This document shows positions 10,169 to 20,287 of a DNA stretch of 27,195 nt, in pieces. Source of the DNA: Saccoglossus kowalevskii. Taxonomy: Eukaryota > Hemichordata > Enteropneusta > Harrimaniidae. The translations under genes were made by a program, and so were the position numbers. The notes under the pieces were generated by a model that searched no databases, was not told the DNA's origin, and saw only the letters and a program-made list of their open reading frames with translations. The stretch lies in the NCBI RefSeq assembly GCF_000003605.2, contig NW_003107589.1, forward strand, positions 308,844 through 336,038, written 5' to 3'. The first letter of the stretch is position 1; every line of letters starts with the position of its first letter.

Positions 10169-10305
10169 AAAATGTACACAAAGGTGTTATTGTCAGGAAT
10201 GTTGACAAATAGCATGTACCCAGGCTTGGCCGCATCGCCAGATGGAGTCTTCCTGATGACAGTGGCAAAGTAATAGATGTGCTCGAGAAAAAGTGTCTCT
10301 ATTCT
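10169..10305 (-). CDS. Unassigned candidate internal exon
   Basis: On the minus strand a TTTTAG acceptor just above 10305 and a consensus GTAAGT donor just below 10169 bracket a fully open 45-codon frame. It reads IETLFLEHIYYFATV, then IRKTPSGDAAKPGYMLF, then VNIPDNNTFVYIL. The composition and lack of stops look like genuine protein, and both splice sites fit the same frame. I do not recognise the domain. The longer open frame over this region (9933-10268, minus) is in a different register and looks like noise. No partner exons were found, so it may be an isolated exon of a large host gene or a relic. Confidence 0.35.
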
Positions 10306-11111
10306 CTAAAAGTCTGGCAGTCTAAGAACATATGAAAAGGACCTGGGTACCAAACAAATACAGAAAACAAAGTAGAAAACTTATTATATTTCACCCAAGT
10401 AAGCTCATCCCAGTTTTTTTTTGAGATGAGATTACCAAAATGGCTGCCAATGTTGAACATTAACACTTCATTCACAGAATATTTTGTCACTTACTTGTGT
10501 GTGTGTAAAATACACATGCTATGTTTTCGAGTCTATAAATTGGAAAAATAAATCATTGAATGTAAACCCAACATCAAAGATTTGAGTACTACACAGCAAT
10601 AATGAGCATGCGCCCGGAAGTATCATGTACCATGCTTTCACCCATTCTTTTGGTCAGTTTTGCCATGGTGAGCTGATGAATTAGTAAATTTAGCTGACGA
10701 GGAGCACTTAGATTTTCACGGCATTTTGTGTTAACACTGCCCTCTAGTGTTAGTTATGATCGAAACAAAGACTGAGTAGTTTTGTTGAAGTTTCTTATTT
10801 CATACAATTATTTCATGTTAAAATGTATTATACTGTAGGAGTAGATATTTTGTATTTAATGGATGCATGAGTTTGTGTTGTGTATTACCGCGACCCATGA
10901 TTCAACAGTAGCCATTTTCCCATTGTTTCGCCGATATCCACTCGGAGTACCGTCTAAATGGGCAGGTAATACAATATACAGTTGCATTATTTGTACTTTG
11001 ATTCTTCAGAGAACAGTTTTGTTAAGGAATGGACTAGCATAGAGCATTTTTGATGTGATACTTACATGTGTGTGCAAGCATTACAATACTTATGTATTTG
11101 GCATAGTGTTA
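10306..11111. other. Non-coding stretch
   Basis: I see no coding frame or RNA gene. It includes a short GT run near 10497-10504 and ordinary AT-rich sequence. Confidence 0.55.
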
Positions 11112-11852
11112 CCATGGAACTATAAACCCTAGGAAGAACAACAAAACTAAGAGGATTACAAAAACCTTTGTCTTAGTTTATCTTACAGTGCTTTCGCTTT
11201 TGTTTCCACAACATTAGTCATACTCCATGTTAGTTGCCGCCGATACGCCCCTATCAACCGCTTTGCTGGAAACGGAAAACTTGAAAAAAATTTTCTTATC
11301 TGCGCAGTAAAATATTTCGTTCACTACGCATGCGCAAACAAGTCGGTCTAGAGGGTGATCTTCAGTGTACCGGAAATCATGCAACGGGTCGGAGTTTTAG
11401 CGAGTTTTCATAATTTTCAATGTCGTTTTTAGATTACTTCTTGTTTTTTTCAACCCTCGAAAAAATAAGGTTGCGAAAGGTTGCAAAACATGGGGTTTGG
11501 TATGCTGTTTGTTGTCGAGATATCCCGACTTATTCCGTGTTTCCCTTCGATCGCCAGAAGTGGCAATGTGTTTTTTTTTTCCCGTTGAATGTCGCTCATT
11601 TATCAGTGTTTTTGTCTTGGCGCCATTGTTTTTTATGCTATAACCGAAACAACTCGATCACGTGACCTCCCAAAATCGCCCGATTGACTCCGAAAATGAC
11701 CGATAGTCGGAGATAAACGTTCATTTGCGTAAATCGGCTTATTTTTTAATGCGACGAAATAAACAGTCAAAATAAACATTCGACATCGCGGCAACTATCA
11801 TAGTTCAAAGGAAACGAAGTGGTTGTTCTTCCTGGGGTTTATAGTGCCATGG
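11112..11852. mobile_element. 741-bp non-autonomous DNA transposon (MITE-like)
   Basis: Inverted ends read CCATGGAACTATAAACCC at 11112 and GGGTTTATAGTGCCATGG ending at 11852. The match extends inward over AGGAAGAACAAC, for about 37 bp with few mismatches. TGTTA flanks both sides (11107-11111 and 11853-11857) as a candidate 5-bp target duplication. A second internal inverted pair, TAGTTGCCGCCGAT near 11230 and ATCGCGGCAACTA near 11786, deepens the fold. There is no transposase. The interior is unusually CpG-rich for this window, with GCATGCGC (NRF1-like) near 11326 and TCACGTGACC (E-box) near 11658. The superfamily cannot be named from these ends. Confidence 0.6.
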
Positions 11853-11908
11853 TGTTACACATTGTTAGTATGTTATCATATGACCTTGTGAAAAGATTGA
11901 AGTGTATC

Positions 11909-11914
11909 CACATT
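11909..11914. repeat. Left target-site duplication CACATT of the IS3EU-like element
   Basis: CACATT directly abuts the left terminus TATGGTGG and is repeated exactly at 20994-20999, directly abutting the right terminus CCACCATA. Confidence 0.85.
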
Positions 11915-12420
11915 TATGGTGGCCTAGGACTGACAGTGATTAATACTAAAACATATTGCTTTTTTGTTGTTAATTTTGAGCAAAAAACATTTTAATTTAA
12001 AAAATATATACAAAATGAGATTAAAATAAAATTTAAACTGAAATTAAAACGAAATCAATTAAAAAATTAATTTCGAAAATATAATTAAAATGAATTTTAT
12101 TTTAAAAATAAACGTAAAAAGCAAATTGAAAATAAAAGCCAAATAAAATTCCTTTCGAAAATGAAAATAAAATGAAATTTATTTCGAATACAAAAGTAAA
12201 AGCAAAGTAAAATGAAATTCACATCATCTATGAACTAGAGCTGCCACATGACCGACAGCAGAGAGTTATACCGGCATGCTTTTCGTCTACATATTTTATA
12301 ACATGCTACGGGACAAATGGCAGCCCTATGCTATCGATGAAGGAAAAGTGGAAAAAAAATCGTTTTGCTTCCCGAGCCTACAGCTGCCATGTATACCAGC
12401 ATACATTGCGGTATTTACTA
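11915..12420 (+). repeat. Left long terminal inverted repeat
   Basis: This matches 20597-20993 in inverse orientation from the outer TATGGTGGCC to the inner GCGGTATTTACTA. An AT-rich internal block (about 11990-12220, built of variants of AAAATGAAATT) is longer here than on the right and explains the 506 versus 397 bp lengths. A TATACC(A/G)GCAT motif occurs twice (near 12270 and 12391) and could be a transposase-binding repeat. A 66-codon open frame in it (12276-12476) is incidental. Confidence 0.85.
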
Positions 12421-13043
12421 CAGTACAGTTGCTAATTGAATTCACACACGATGGGCACATTTCTGTCTTCTGCTAGTCGTTAGCAAAGACCCATGAACAA
12501 GGATCTGTTCAAAGCCGACGCCAACGGAGTTAGTAGTACAGGACAAAATATATGGTTTTCGTGATAGTTATGTTGATTTTAATATTAATAAACTTAGGCA
12601 ATCGTGACTCATTATCGGGCGTTGTAATGAACTCGTATTCATTATAGATTCAGAGGCAATGGCTACCGCTTGGAAACATTTTAAGGACGCCATGAAAGAA
12701 AAACAAACCGGGAAAAGAAAGGCAAGAACAAATCGGGAGAACTCCGAGATTGGTTAATGCAGGTTTTCAAATTGAAGAATATGTAAAAGTTGCTGTTCAT
12801 GCCTTATATATGGGAACTTGTTGCTAATGCCTGAAAGACTAACCAAGGTCACCCCCTCTCGTGGTGGTGCAGAATGATCCAAATGGCGGTCAGTTTACGT
12901 TTTTTTTAATTCATGAGAATTTTTATCAGCCTCCGTAGTAGAGACGTGCAAAACTATTTGTTGTTTGTTTTCGTTACTAAATCACAAATCCACGAAAAAA
13001 GCATCTATTTGGTTAGGTTGGGAAAACATTTGGTATCATAATT
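12421..13043. other. Transposon interior, no clear gene
   Basis: Between the left repeat and the BEL/Pao LTR there is a short open frame with ATG at 12659 (MATAWKHFKDAMKEKQTG, 33 codons, very basic), which I do not recognise. It may be a relic of a second transposon gene. The rest looks non-coding. Confidence 0.4.
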
Positions 13044-13677
13044 TGTAACAGCTTCTGCTGTTCAGTTGAGGGTGAATATTGAAACGACACAATTGATTGG
13101 ATAAAACACAACTTTCAACGCATTGATCACTTTAATCACATCTAGTAGATATACAAGGTCGAGTTACGATAGAATATTGGCAGTGACAATGACAATGGTT
13201 TCAACCGTAAAATGTAAATATATCATTCAGAGATGCACTAGACAATAAAATATGATTCACAAATCTGTAATATCCGCGGCTTACGAACCAATAATAGCGA
13301 ACAATGAAAATACAGAAGTAGTTGTTGCGATATGTTGTTATTACAGTAACGGTAATTAAGATTACACTTACGTTTGTGTCTTGACCATGGAATAGCGTAA
13401 CTTGGATGAATTGAGCTTTAGTGACAAGTCAATTCAAATGCCGCGGTAGCATGAAAACTTGTGACTTTCAAAAGGTAAAAGGTCAACTTCGAACAAAACA
13501 AAAGGGCCACTAGAGGACGCCACATATCTAACTGTGTTGCAAACCCGCAGCAATACTCCGGCCCCTTAAAGGTGAACAATTGAGCCTTTATAACATTACT
13601 ATCTAAATTACAAAGCAATGTAAACAATAAATACAAGTATAACTGTCGTTAGGGGTAGACTACCCTTGAAGTCGACA
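13044..13677 (-). repeat. Probable 3' LTR of the BEL/Pao relic
   Basis: On the minus strand, about 85 bp after the end of the pol frame, a purine-rich tract (CAGAGGGGCAG, near 13695) is followed by TGTCGACTTC at 13677. The block ends TTACA at 13044, giving TGT...ACA termini as in BEL/Pao LTRs. It contains GTGGCGTCCTCTAGTGGC, a motif resembling the one in the block at 1434-1452. There is no second LTR to confirm the edges. The 72-codon frame at 13418-13636 inside it is not considered a gene. Confidence 0.4.
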
Positions 13678-13762
13678 CTGGGGATTATTCTGCCCCTCTG
13701 TAAACAAGTACACAATGATAACCGATATACTGTCAGACACAGATATTGCTACTGTTCAATGT

Positions 13763-15360
13763 CTAGTCTTTTCCAGAAATTTCAAGGCACACAATCTTCG
13801 TAATTGGTCTTACTAGCATCCCAGTTGATGTTCTTAACTTCACTGAGTGAACCATATTATCTGAGGTGGTTCTAAATACTTCCACAATCTGAGCAAGAGG
13901 CCATGAACATCTTGGAGCTGATGGATCATGAACCAAAACAACATCGCCCGTCTTGACATTATCTCTTGCTTTGCACCATTTTTGTCCCTCCTGAAGAGCC
14001 GGTAAATACTCTTTTATCCATCGATGCCAAAACACATCAGCAAGATATTTTGCTTGGCGCCAACGCTTTCTCACGTAACAGTCCTCTTTAACAAATACTC
14101 CTGGTGGAAGTTTCGATTCTGCTCTCAGCAAGAGCAGGTGGTTTGGCGTGAGGGTTTCACAATCCTTCGAATCATCTGATACCCTTGACGATCATTTCAA
14201 CTTCACAGAAAAGTGTGTGAAGGACTTGCGCACAGTTCTGATGCAACGTTCCCATACACCTTGATGTGATGCTGTTGAACTTCCATTCAACTTGTTTTTG
14301 TAGCAAGTATTGATGAATTTGTCCTTGATTTCAGTTCTCTATGGCCAATCGCAGTTCCTTTTCACCGTTCACAAAATTTTCTCCATTGTCGGACCCAATT
14401 AGCCGTGGCTTACCACGTCTAGCTATGAATCGCCGCAACCCATTCAAAAATGAGTTTGTGTCCAGTGAATAAGCTACCTCGAGATGCACACCTCGAGTTG
14501 TAAGGCAGATGAATATTATACCATATCTCTTCAACATGGACCTTCCATTTTTGACAAGGATCCAAAGCAATCAACGCCTACACAAGTGAAGGGAGGCAAG
14601 GCAGGAGTAACTCTATCTATTGGCAAATCGGCCATCTTCTGATTTGGTGGTCGAGCATGTCTTTCCCGGCAATCAACACTATTCCTTGAAGTTGCTTTGG
14701 CAGTTGCACGCCCACCAATGGGCCAAAACCCTTGTCTGATTTCACTAAGAGTGTAATTTGTACCACAATGACCAGTACAAATGTGATAGTGGCGAACAAT
14801 GAGTGTTGTGACATGATGACCCTTCGGTAAGATTATCTGATGTTTTGCATCTTCATTAATTTGTGAATTTCTCAGTCTACTACCAACTCTCATAACACCT
14901 TCTACTAGAATTTGGTCAAATTTTACCAATGGGCTATTTAAATTAACTTGCTGACCATTGCGCAGGGACTGAACTTCAGCTGCATATGACTGTTGCTGGA
15001 TATACTTCACTATAGAAATTTCAGCGCCCTTCCATTTTTCCACTGAGATTGGTCCTGCGACCCCTTTTCCCTTTGACTTGACAATGCGTTTCCATCTGAG
15101 TATCCAGGCTACAACCTTTATTAGTTTTGGCCAGCTCGAGAAGTGATTTATTAAGTAACTAACACTGCAATCCCTTTTAATTGACACCGTGGAAACAGCC
15201 TTCAATTCTGGGTCCCCTTCAGAGATACCCAGGGCAGCAGGATATTGTGGCCATTCACTTTCGTCTTGTTTCAAAAACTCTGGTCCAGAGAGCCACAGGT
15301 CACTCTTAATTAATTCCATTGCCCTCATCCCACGAACATCATGTTGTGAACTCAGTCAGA
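13763..15360 (-). pseudogene. BEL/Pao retrotransposon pol, 3' part (RNase H end, integrase, C-terminal domain)
   Basis: The minus strand reads from the end of the RNase H region (RGMRAMELIKSDLW, 15335-15300) into an integrase. The zinc domain is at about 14870-14660, with HYHICTGHCG; one Cys of its CxxC pair seems replaced by Ser. The catalytic core follows, with Asp in GVDCFG (near 14570), Asp in GSDNGENF (near 14380) and Glu in GVWER (near 14240). The DUF5641-like C-terminal domain occupies 14131-13763 ([23 protein letters not shown]). There is a frameshift near 14555 and broken frames between 14330 and 14131. The upstream side stops at about 15360 in a short TTAAATC/CTTAAACC-type repeat, so reverse transcriptase, protease and gag are missing. 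It is non-functional and lies inside the IS3EU-like element. Confidence 0.85.
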
Positions 15361-15399
15361 TACCAACCTTAAATCTTAAACCTTAAATCCATATCAGAT

Positions 15400-16258
15400 T
15401 TGTACCAAGTACAAATGAAGATGGAACAAAAAACAAACAGTTCTCTTGTCATCAAACGAAAACTGCCAAAACCAACAGTACAGTCACAGCCATCACAAGT
15501 TGCACCAAGAAGTATGACAAGAGAGCAAAACCCTAAAAGTTTATCAGTTATGGATATGCTCAAACTAAAGTCATTAGTGAAAAAAGTGAAACAGTTATCA
15601 TTTAATATGCATCAAATTGCATGGTCACTGATGCCAAGAGTGGTTGAGCTCACTATAGATAAAGAACCATTTGGAACAGGAGGTTTTCTTCATTCGTTTA
15701 AAGAGTAGTCATACTGCAAATTTTATACTTCAGTTTGGGTAATTAGAAGTATTTACCAGATGCCTTGAAATCAATACAGGATACACATCAAACTGTTGAA
15801 CAACATACAAAGAAAGTGGTCAGATGCATGCACTGGCAACGAATTTTGCTAATCAACTAGAATATGATCTTAAGAAGGAGGAGGCTTTGCTTTTGTATGG
15901 GGCCACACTTAAATACAGCTGATTTTCTTGGGGAAGATGGAGACAGATGAGTATGTAACTGTGGAGGAATATATTGATGGCGACTTTTTAAAATACACAA
16001 ACAATGATGGTACAATCAGCCAAATAAAATCTGAAATATCTCAAGAATCTGAGAGTCTTGCCCACTTTTCCTATGAGAAATCTGACAATGAATTAATGGT
16101 GGTAGATATTCAGGGTAGTGGATACAATTTATGTGATCCTGAGATAGCATCAAGAAACCTGCTGAATGATGACAATTAAATCATGTTCACCACTGGTAAT
16201 TTGACAGAAATTGCAATAGCAAACAAATCATGTTTGCTATAGTTATAGCCAACTTTTG
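15400..16258 (+). pseudogene. Intronless alpha-kinase domain pseudogene
   Basis: Alpha-kinases are atypical Ser/Thr kinases (eEF2K, TRPM7 and vwkA-like families). In order I see a Lys/Pro-rich leader (15400-15650), then IDKEPFGTGGF, the glycine-rich start of the domain (15655-15690), followed by an in-frame stop at 15706-15708. Then come KYLPDALKSIQDTH (near 15750), MHALATNFANQLEYDLKK (near 15825), IFLGKMETDEYVTVEEYIDG (15917-15980), LAHFSYEKSD (near 16057) and the catalytic VVDIQGSGYNLCDPEIAS (16099-16152). TGNLTEIAI follows, after which the zinc-binding C-terminal Cys/His segment is missing. The homology crosses at least three frameshifts and two stops but no introns, which points to a retrocopy or an intron-poor cargo gene. 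It lies inside the IS3EU-like transposon, head-to-head with the BEL/Pao relic. Confidence 0.85.
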
Positions 16259-17489
16259 AAACTACCAGAATTAAAGTAATGTCTACAATTTGTAGTTAGC
16301 TAATTTTGTCCTGTAGAACTGTAATGCTTCAGAAGAAAAATGCCCATGCATAAAAGTTGAAGTTTGTTAAAACATTTTTTATGGCTTTAAGAAAAAACTG
16401 ATGACCATAACCAAATATTTTTGTCATAGCATCAACCTCCAGTTTCCACTTGTTTCATTGGTTATTCTATTATTAGCATTAGCAAAAAATCTATTTTTGG
16501 GTGAAAGGACTAAATTATATAAACAATGTTATGCTGTTGATTCAAGTCCATGCTTCAAATACACGATTCAATTTTTTGTGAAAACTTTAGTAGAAGTCAC
16601 TTGTGAGCAGTGCATGGTTCAGATTAGTAATACAAATATATTATCACGACATATTTCACTGAATATTTACCAAAAATAATCTCATTAAATGGCAGATTTC
16701 CAAAATACCTGGTCACTGCTATCTTTCATTATCATGATGCATAATGTTTGCAAAATGTAAAATCTCATTTTTGGGACTTGCTCTTTTGGTTTGGATAAAA
16801 TATGTTCTTTCATGTTGCATTGTTGAAATGTTAATGTTATCTGTTGTTTGCAATAATAAATACAAATGTGAACATCATTGGTATAATAGTTTGAGTACAG
16901 GTAGTTTACGAAAAACTTCAAGTTACTAGAATGATCAAACATATGACACATAATTTTGTCCGAGATGTGTCTGAGATATAATACATCAATTGTATTCTGT
17001 TTTCTTCTGTATTTCCAATAACTGTACATATTGAAATTTCACAGCTGGAGTAACTACAGGTGAAAAACTACACTGATGCAAGACGGAAATCTAAGAGTAA
17101 CAAATATTTGGATAGAAAAAAAAATATACAGAAAAAAAAAAGTAGGAAATATTTTCTAATTAAAAAACTGGTGTTTCAAACTCTGTTCTGTGGAATGATG
17201 GCGATAAAAAACGATATAGGTATATTCCCAATTTGGCCTTTATTTTGATTAGTTTATACAGCAGAGTGATTCAGAAATGATATCAAACAGGACAAATTTT
17301 AAATGTATTTGTAAAAAAAATATGATTTAGTGCTTTTACACGAGAATTGGACATTGGGCAGTCATATTAAATCAATTAACAAAAATATTGTTCATGTTGA
17401 TGTATCTATTGGTATACTGTCTTTGTACAAAAATGTAAACAGAAATGTTCATTGCATTCAAGATAATGTAGCATGGGCACCATGAAAAA
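16259..17489. other. AT-rich non-coding stretch
   Basis: The first part may be the former 3' UTR of the alpha-kinase copy, but no poly-A tail or target duplication is visible. Open frames at 16401-16679 (plus), 16685-17029 (minus) and 17060-17248 (plus) are low-complexity and unlike any family I know. Confidence 0.5.
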
Positions 17490-17825
17490 CAAGATGGCCA
17501 ACAGTCGGCCATATTTGTTCGAATCACGAAAACAAATATTACGTGCACCTACAACCCAATATGTATGATCACCATACCAACTTTGATCCAAATCGGCCCA
17601 GTCATCTCCGAGAAACTGCTGCGGGCACGTTTAGGTATCAGAAATAGCAAATTTTACATCCAAAATGGCCGCCAGTCGGTTATTTTTTCTCCGATCATAG
17701 AGTAACTTGACGCGCATATGTAAGACATTATGTATTGTCTTCATGTAAAAGTTTGAATGAAATCCGTCAATGGGTGTCCGCGATATAGCTCCAGACGTAC
17801 GTACGGATGGACGGACGGGACGAAC
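17490..17825. repeat. Two-unit dispersed repeat (ATGGCC..CAGTCGG type)
   Basis: Two related units start AGATGGCCAACAGTCGGCCA at 17492 and AAATGGCCGCCAGTCGG at about 17663, with a period near 170 bp. Each continues through a phrase like AACTTTGATCCAAATCGG or AGTTTGAATGAAATCCG. The block ends in GTACGTACGGATGGACGGACGGG (about 17795-17820). I have seen this layout described for dispersed repeats in marine invertebrate genomes, but cannot name the family. It sits downstream of the transposase gene, inside the transposon. Confidence 0.55.
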
Positions 17826-19913
17826 CCAAAATATCAATCTTACAGAAAATAAAAAATATCCTGCCTAAGCATATAAAACATCAAAATTACTACAGAACAT
17901 TATTTTTGGATACAGGTATAATTATACTAAAACATCCTGTAAAATTGTTACAAAACTTTCTTGAAAATATCTCATGGTGATTCTCTACATCAATGAGATG
18001 TAGCAAAATGTTTCTTTAGATACTGATGTGCATAAGTACAGTCACTGGGCTCAACTTGTTCAGGAAATTATATTAAACGTTCACATTCTCTCCGAAATGT
18101 AGGTTCCAAGAAATCAGCTCAAATTTCATATATACCAGCATGAACAGCTGCCTGCTCCAGTTCATCATCAGTAACAGTCCAACCTGTAACACAGAATGTT
18201 AACATGTATTAGGGAAGAACCATTTGATTTCTGATATAATAGGTTTTGATAAATGTACATGTTGCTTTTTAAAAGGCAGCATCTTGAAATTTTGTTTTGA
18301 AAAAATGCATCAATGCCTATGTCCTGCATATCCCCTCGAAATCAAATGAGTTAGTAGTATCAACATTATTATCAACATAAATGAACCAGTGTTTTGATCT
18401 CAGTTCTATATTCAACATCTTCCAAGTCATACTCCTCTGGAAAATTATAGATGTGATCAGGGATTCCAGCTGGTAATCTTGTATCTTTTTATGGACGAAT
18501 CCTGTGCGAGTTCCATACTGAATCCTTGAAGATATCCAGTTGTCCTTGAAGGAGTGGAATTAATAGAAATGTAAGGAGCATTCTGAAATGAGTAGTTATG
18601 GAAAATTAGTGTGTTGGGCAACAAATGGTTATGGTTACAAAGTGTTTATAACTTGGTCATCTGGCATCTATGAAATATTTTGTTTAAAGGGATATCAGTC
18701 ACAATCAACCAATTATAGTAAAAATAGCCAAAACGAATCCATGAAAAAAATAACAATGGGAAAATGATCACCGAACACGATGAGGAATATAGAAAATGTT
18801 CACAGAAAAAAAGACTGTGGTTGAGAGTTATTATATGGTGAGGCCATGAAATAAAACTGTGTGATGGATTAGTATGAATGTTTTATATGAGTGTTGATAT
18901 CTACATCTTGCACTACACAATAGAAAACAACCAAGAAAAACATATTTTAAATTTTATTAGGCTAGATACAAATATTTTTACTCGTATGTATTATTGACAC
19001 TTACCTGTCCTGTTGATTCCTGGGATTGTAAATCTCTTCATCCTTCATAAAATTCAAATTTTTGAAGTATTTTTCAAGACGCTCATGAAGCTCTTTCCAC
19101 CAGCGTTCAATCTGCAATAATGTGAATTAAAATCGTAGGGATGAACTGTTTAACTTCTTGGTGGCTATGAATAAATGGACATTATTCATACAAACAAATT
19201 TGTTCATTCATTTTTAGATATGCATCAAATTCAAGAAATTAAAGGCCCAAATTTTATTTTTCCTATTTTTTCTCAAGATCTTTCATAACCCCAAACAAGA
19301 AATCAAATGGTTCCTCTTATTAAATGGATACTAATTCGAAATTAAAGATGGATTTTCTGGTTTCTTAATGCTGGTACAAAACAAAATTATGACAGCACTA
19401 ATTAGATATAGCATATTAAACTCGCACTGCTCTTGAAACTTCTAGTATATGGTATTTTACAAATTTGCAAATTTTACACTTCCCAATTATTGTGATTATC
19501 TACCATTTGTTTACATAACTAACCTGATTTGATGTTGAGGGACCAAAAATTACTGTTTCTTAAGAAGAAATCATGGTGACATGGATCCTTAGGTATGCAT
19601 GCATTGTTGCCATTATTCCAGTTTCTGTGCCTTTGTCCACCCTCAGTAGACATGTTGGTTTCATACAAGTATTCCAGGTACCACCTTCCAACCAATTTAG
19701 GATCACTATTGCTGACCCTAATACGTAACCACAGAAGCTTTCGACTGGCAGAATCAATGCACCCATACACGGCAAGCGAAAATGTCGAGTTTGTCGTGCC
19801 CATCCAATGAATGAACCCAGTTGGGCCCTTTTGTTGTGAAACTCTCTTTGCCATCCCTGGTTTTCTTCTTCAAACCTATACCTCCTCGACTTGCCAAATC
19901 TTCTGGATCCAGG

Positions 19914-20287
19914 TTCTGCATAGGGACACCCTAAAGTGCGTTCCTGCCCATATGTAATATAACGAGAAGTATTTATCAAATCATGTTTGTCCATTCCATA
20001 AACATGCATACATTTGCATAATTAAAATCCAATATAAAACCTAATTTGTGATAAAGTTCTTCACAATAATTAAGTAGAAAATGAATTTAATTTCTAGTAT
20101 ATTTTGTCAGGCATGCGAGAACAAACCAGCTATAATAATACTTGGAAACTTCTAGATCTCAATAATCGCACACATGCTGTTCAGTATATGAAAATACAAT
20201 TTTATACCGGTATTTAATTTTATTTATTAATTTAGGCAAATATGGGCAAGAACACAGGAACGCACTTTAGGGTGTCCCTTCTGCTTA
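19914..20287. repeat. 9-bp target duplications of the nested MITE
   Basis: TTCTGCATA (19914-19922) and TTCTGCTTA (20279-20287) flank the MITE and differ at one position. They belong to the interrupted exon: joining across one copy restores the YAAM-QNLDPED reading of the transposase in frame. Confidence 0.75.
19923..20278. mobile_element. 356-bp MITE inserted in the transposase exon
   Basis: The ends are inverted repeats. GGGACACCCTAAAGTGCG continues into TTCCTG at 19923-19946, and the reverse complement of the same 24 bases ends at 20278. The match continues inward over GCCCATAT after a 7-bp gap (TGTTCTT present only on the right side). It is AT-rich inside, has no coding capacity and is flanked by 9-bp duplications. 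GG-starting ends with 8-9 bp duplications would fit Merlin- or Mutator-type superfamilies, but I cannot decide. Confidence 0.8.

Noticed and set aside
9933-10268. 111-codon minus-strand open frame with hydrophobic segments
   Set aside because: Low-complexity hydrophobic translation. The splice-bounded frame at 10169-10305 is in another register and looks more protein-like.
11420-11665. 81-codon frame, FPFDRQKW slightly THAP-like
   Set aside because: No zinc ligands or WTP motif follow, and it lies within a non-autonomous inverted-repeat element.
12276-12476. 66-codon frame in the left terminal repeat
   Set aside because: The right repeat does not keep the frame; it is terminal repeat sequence.
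16401-17029. Open frames on both strands after the alpha-kinase relic
   Set aside because: AT-rich, no motif, mutually overlapping on opposite strands.
19595-19810. 71-codon plus-strand frame
   Set aside because: Shadow of transposase exon 1 on the minus strand.
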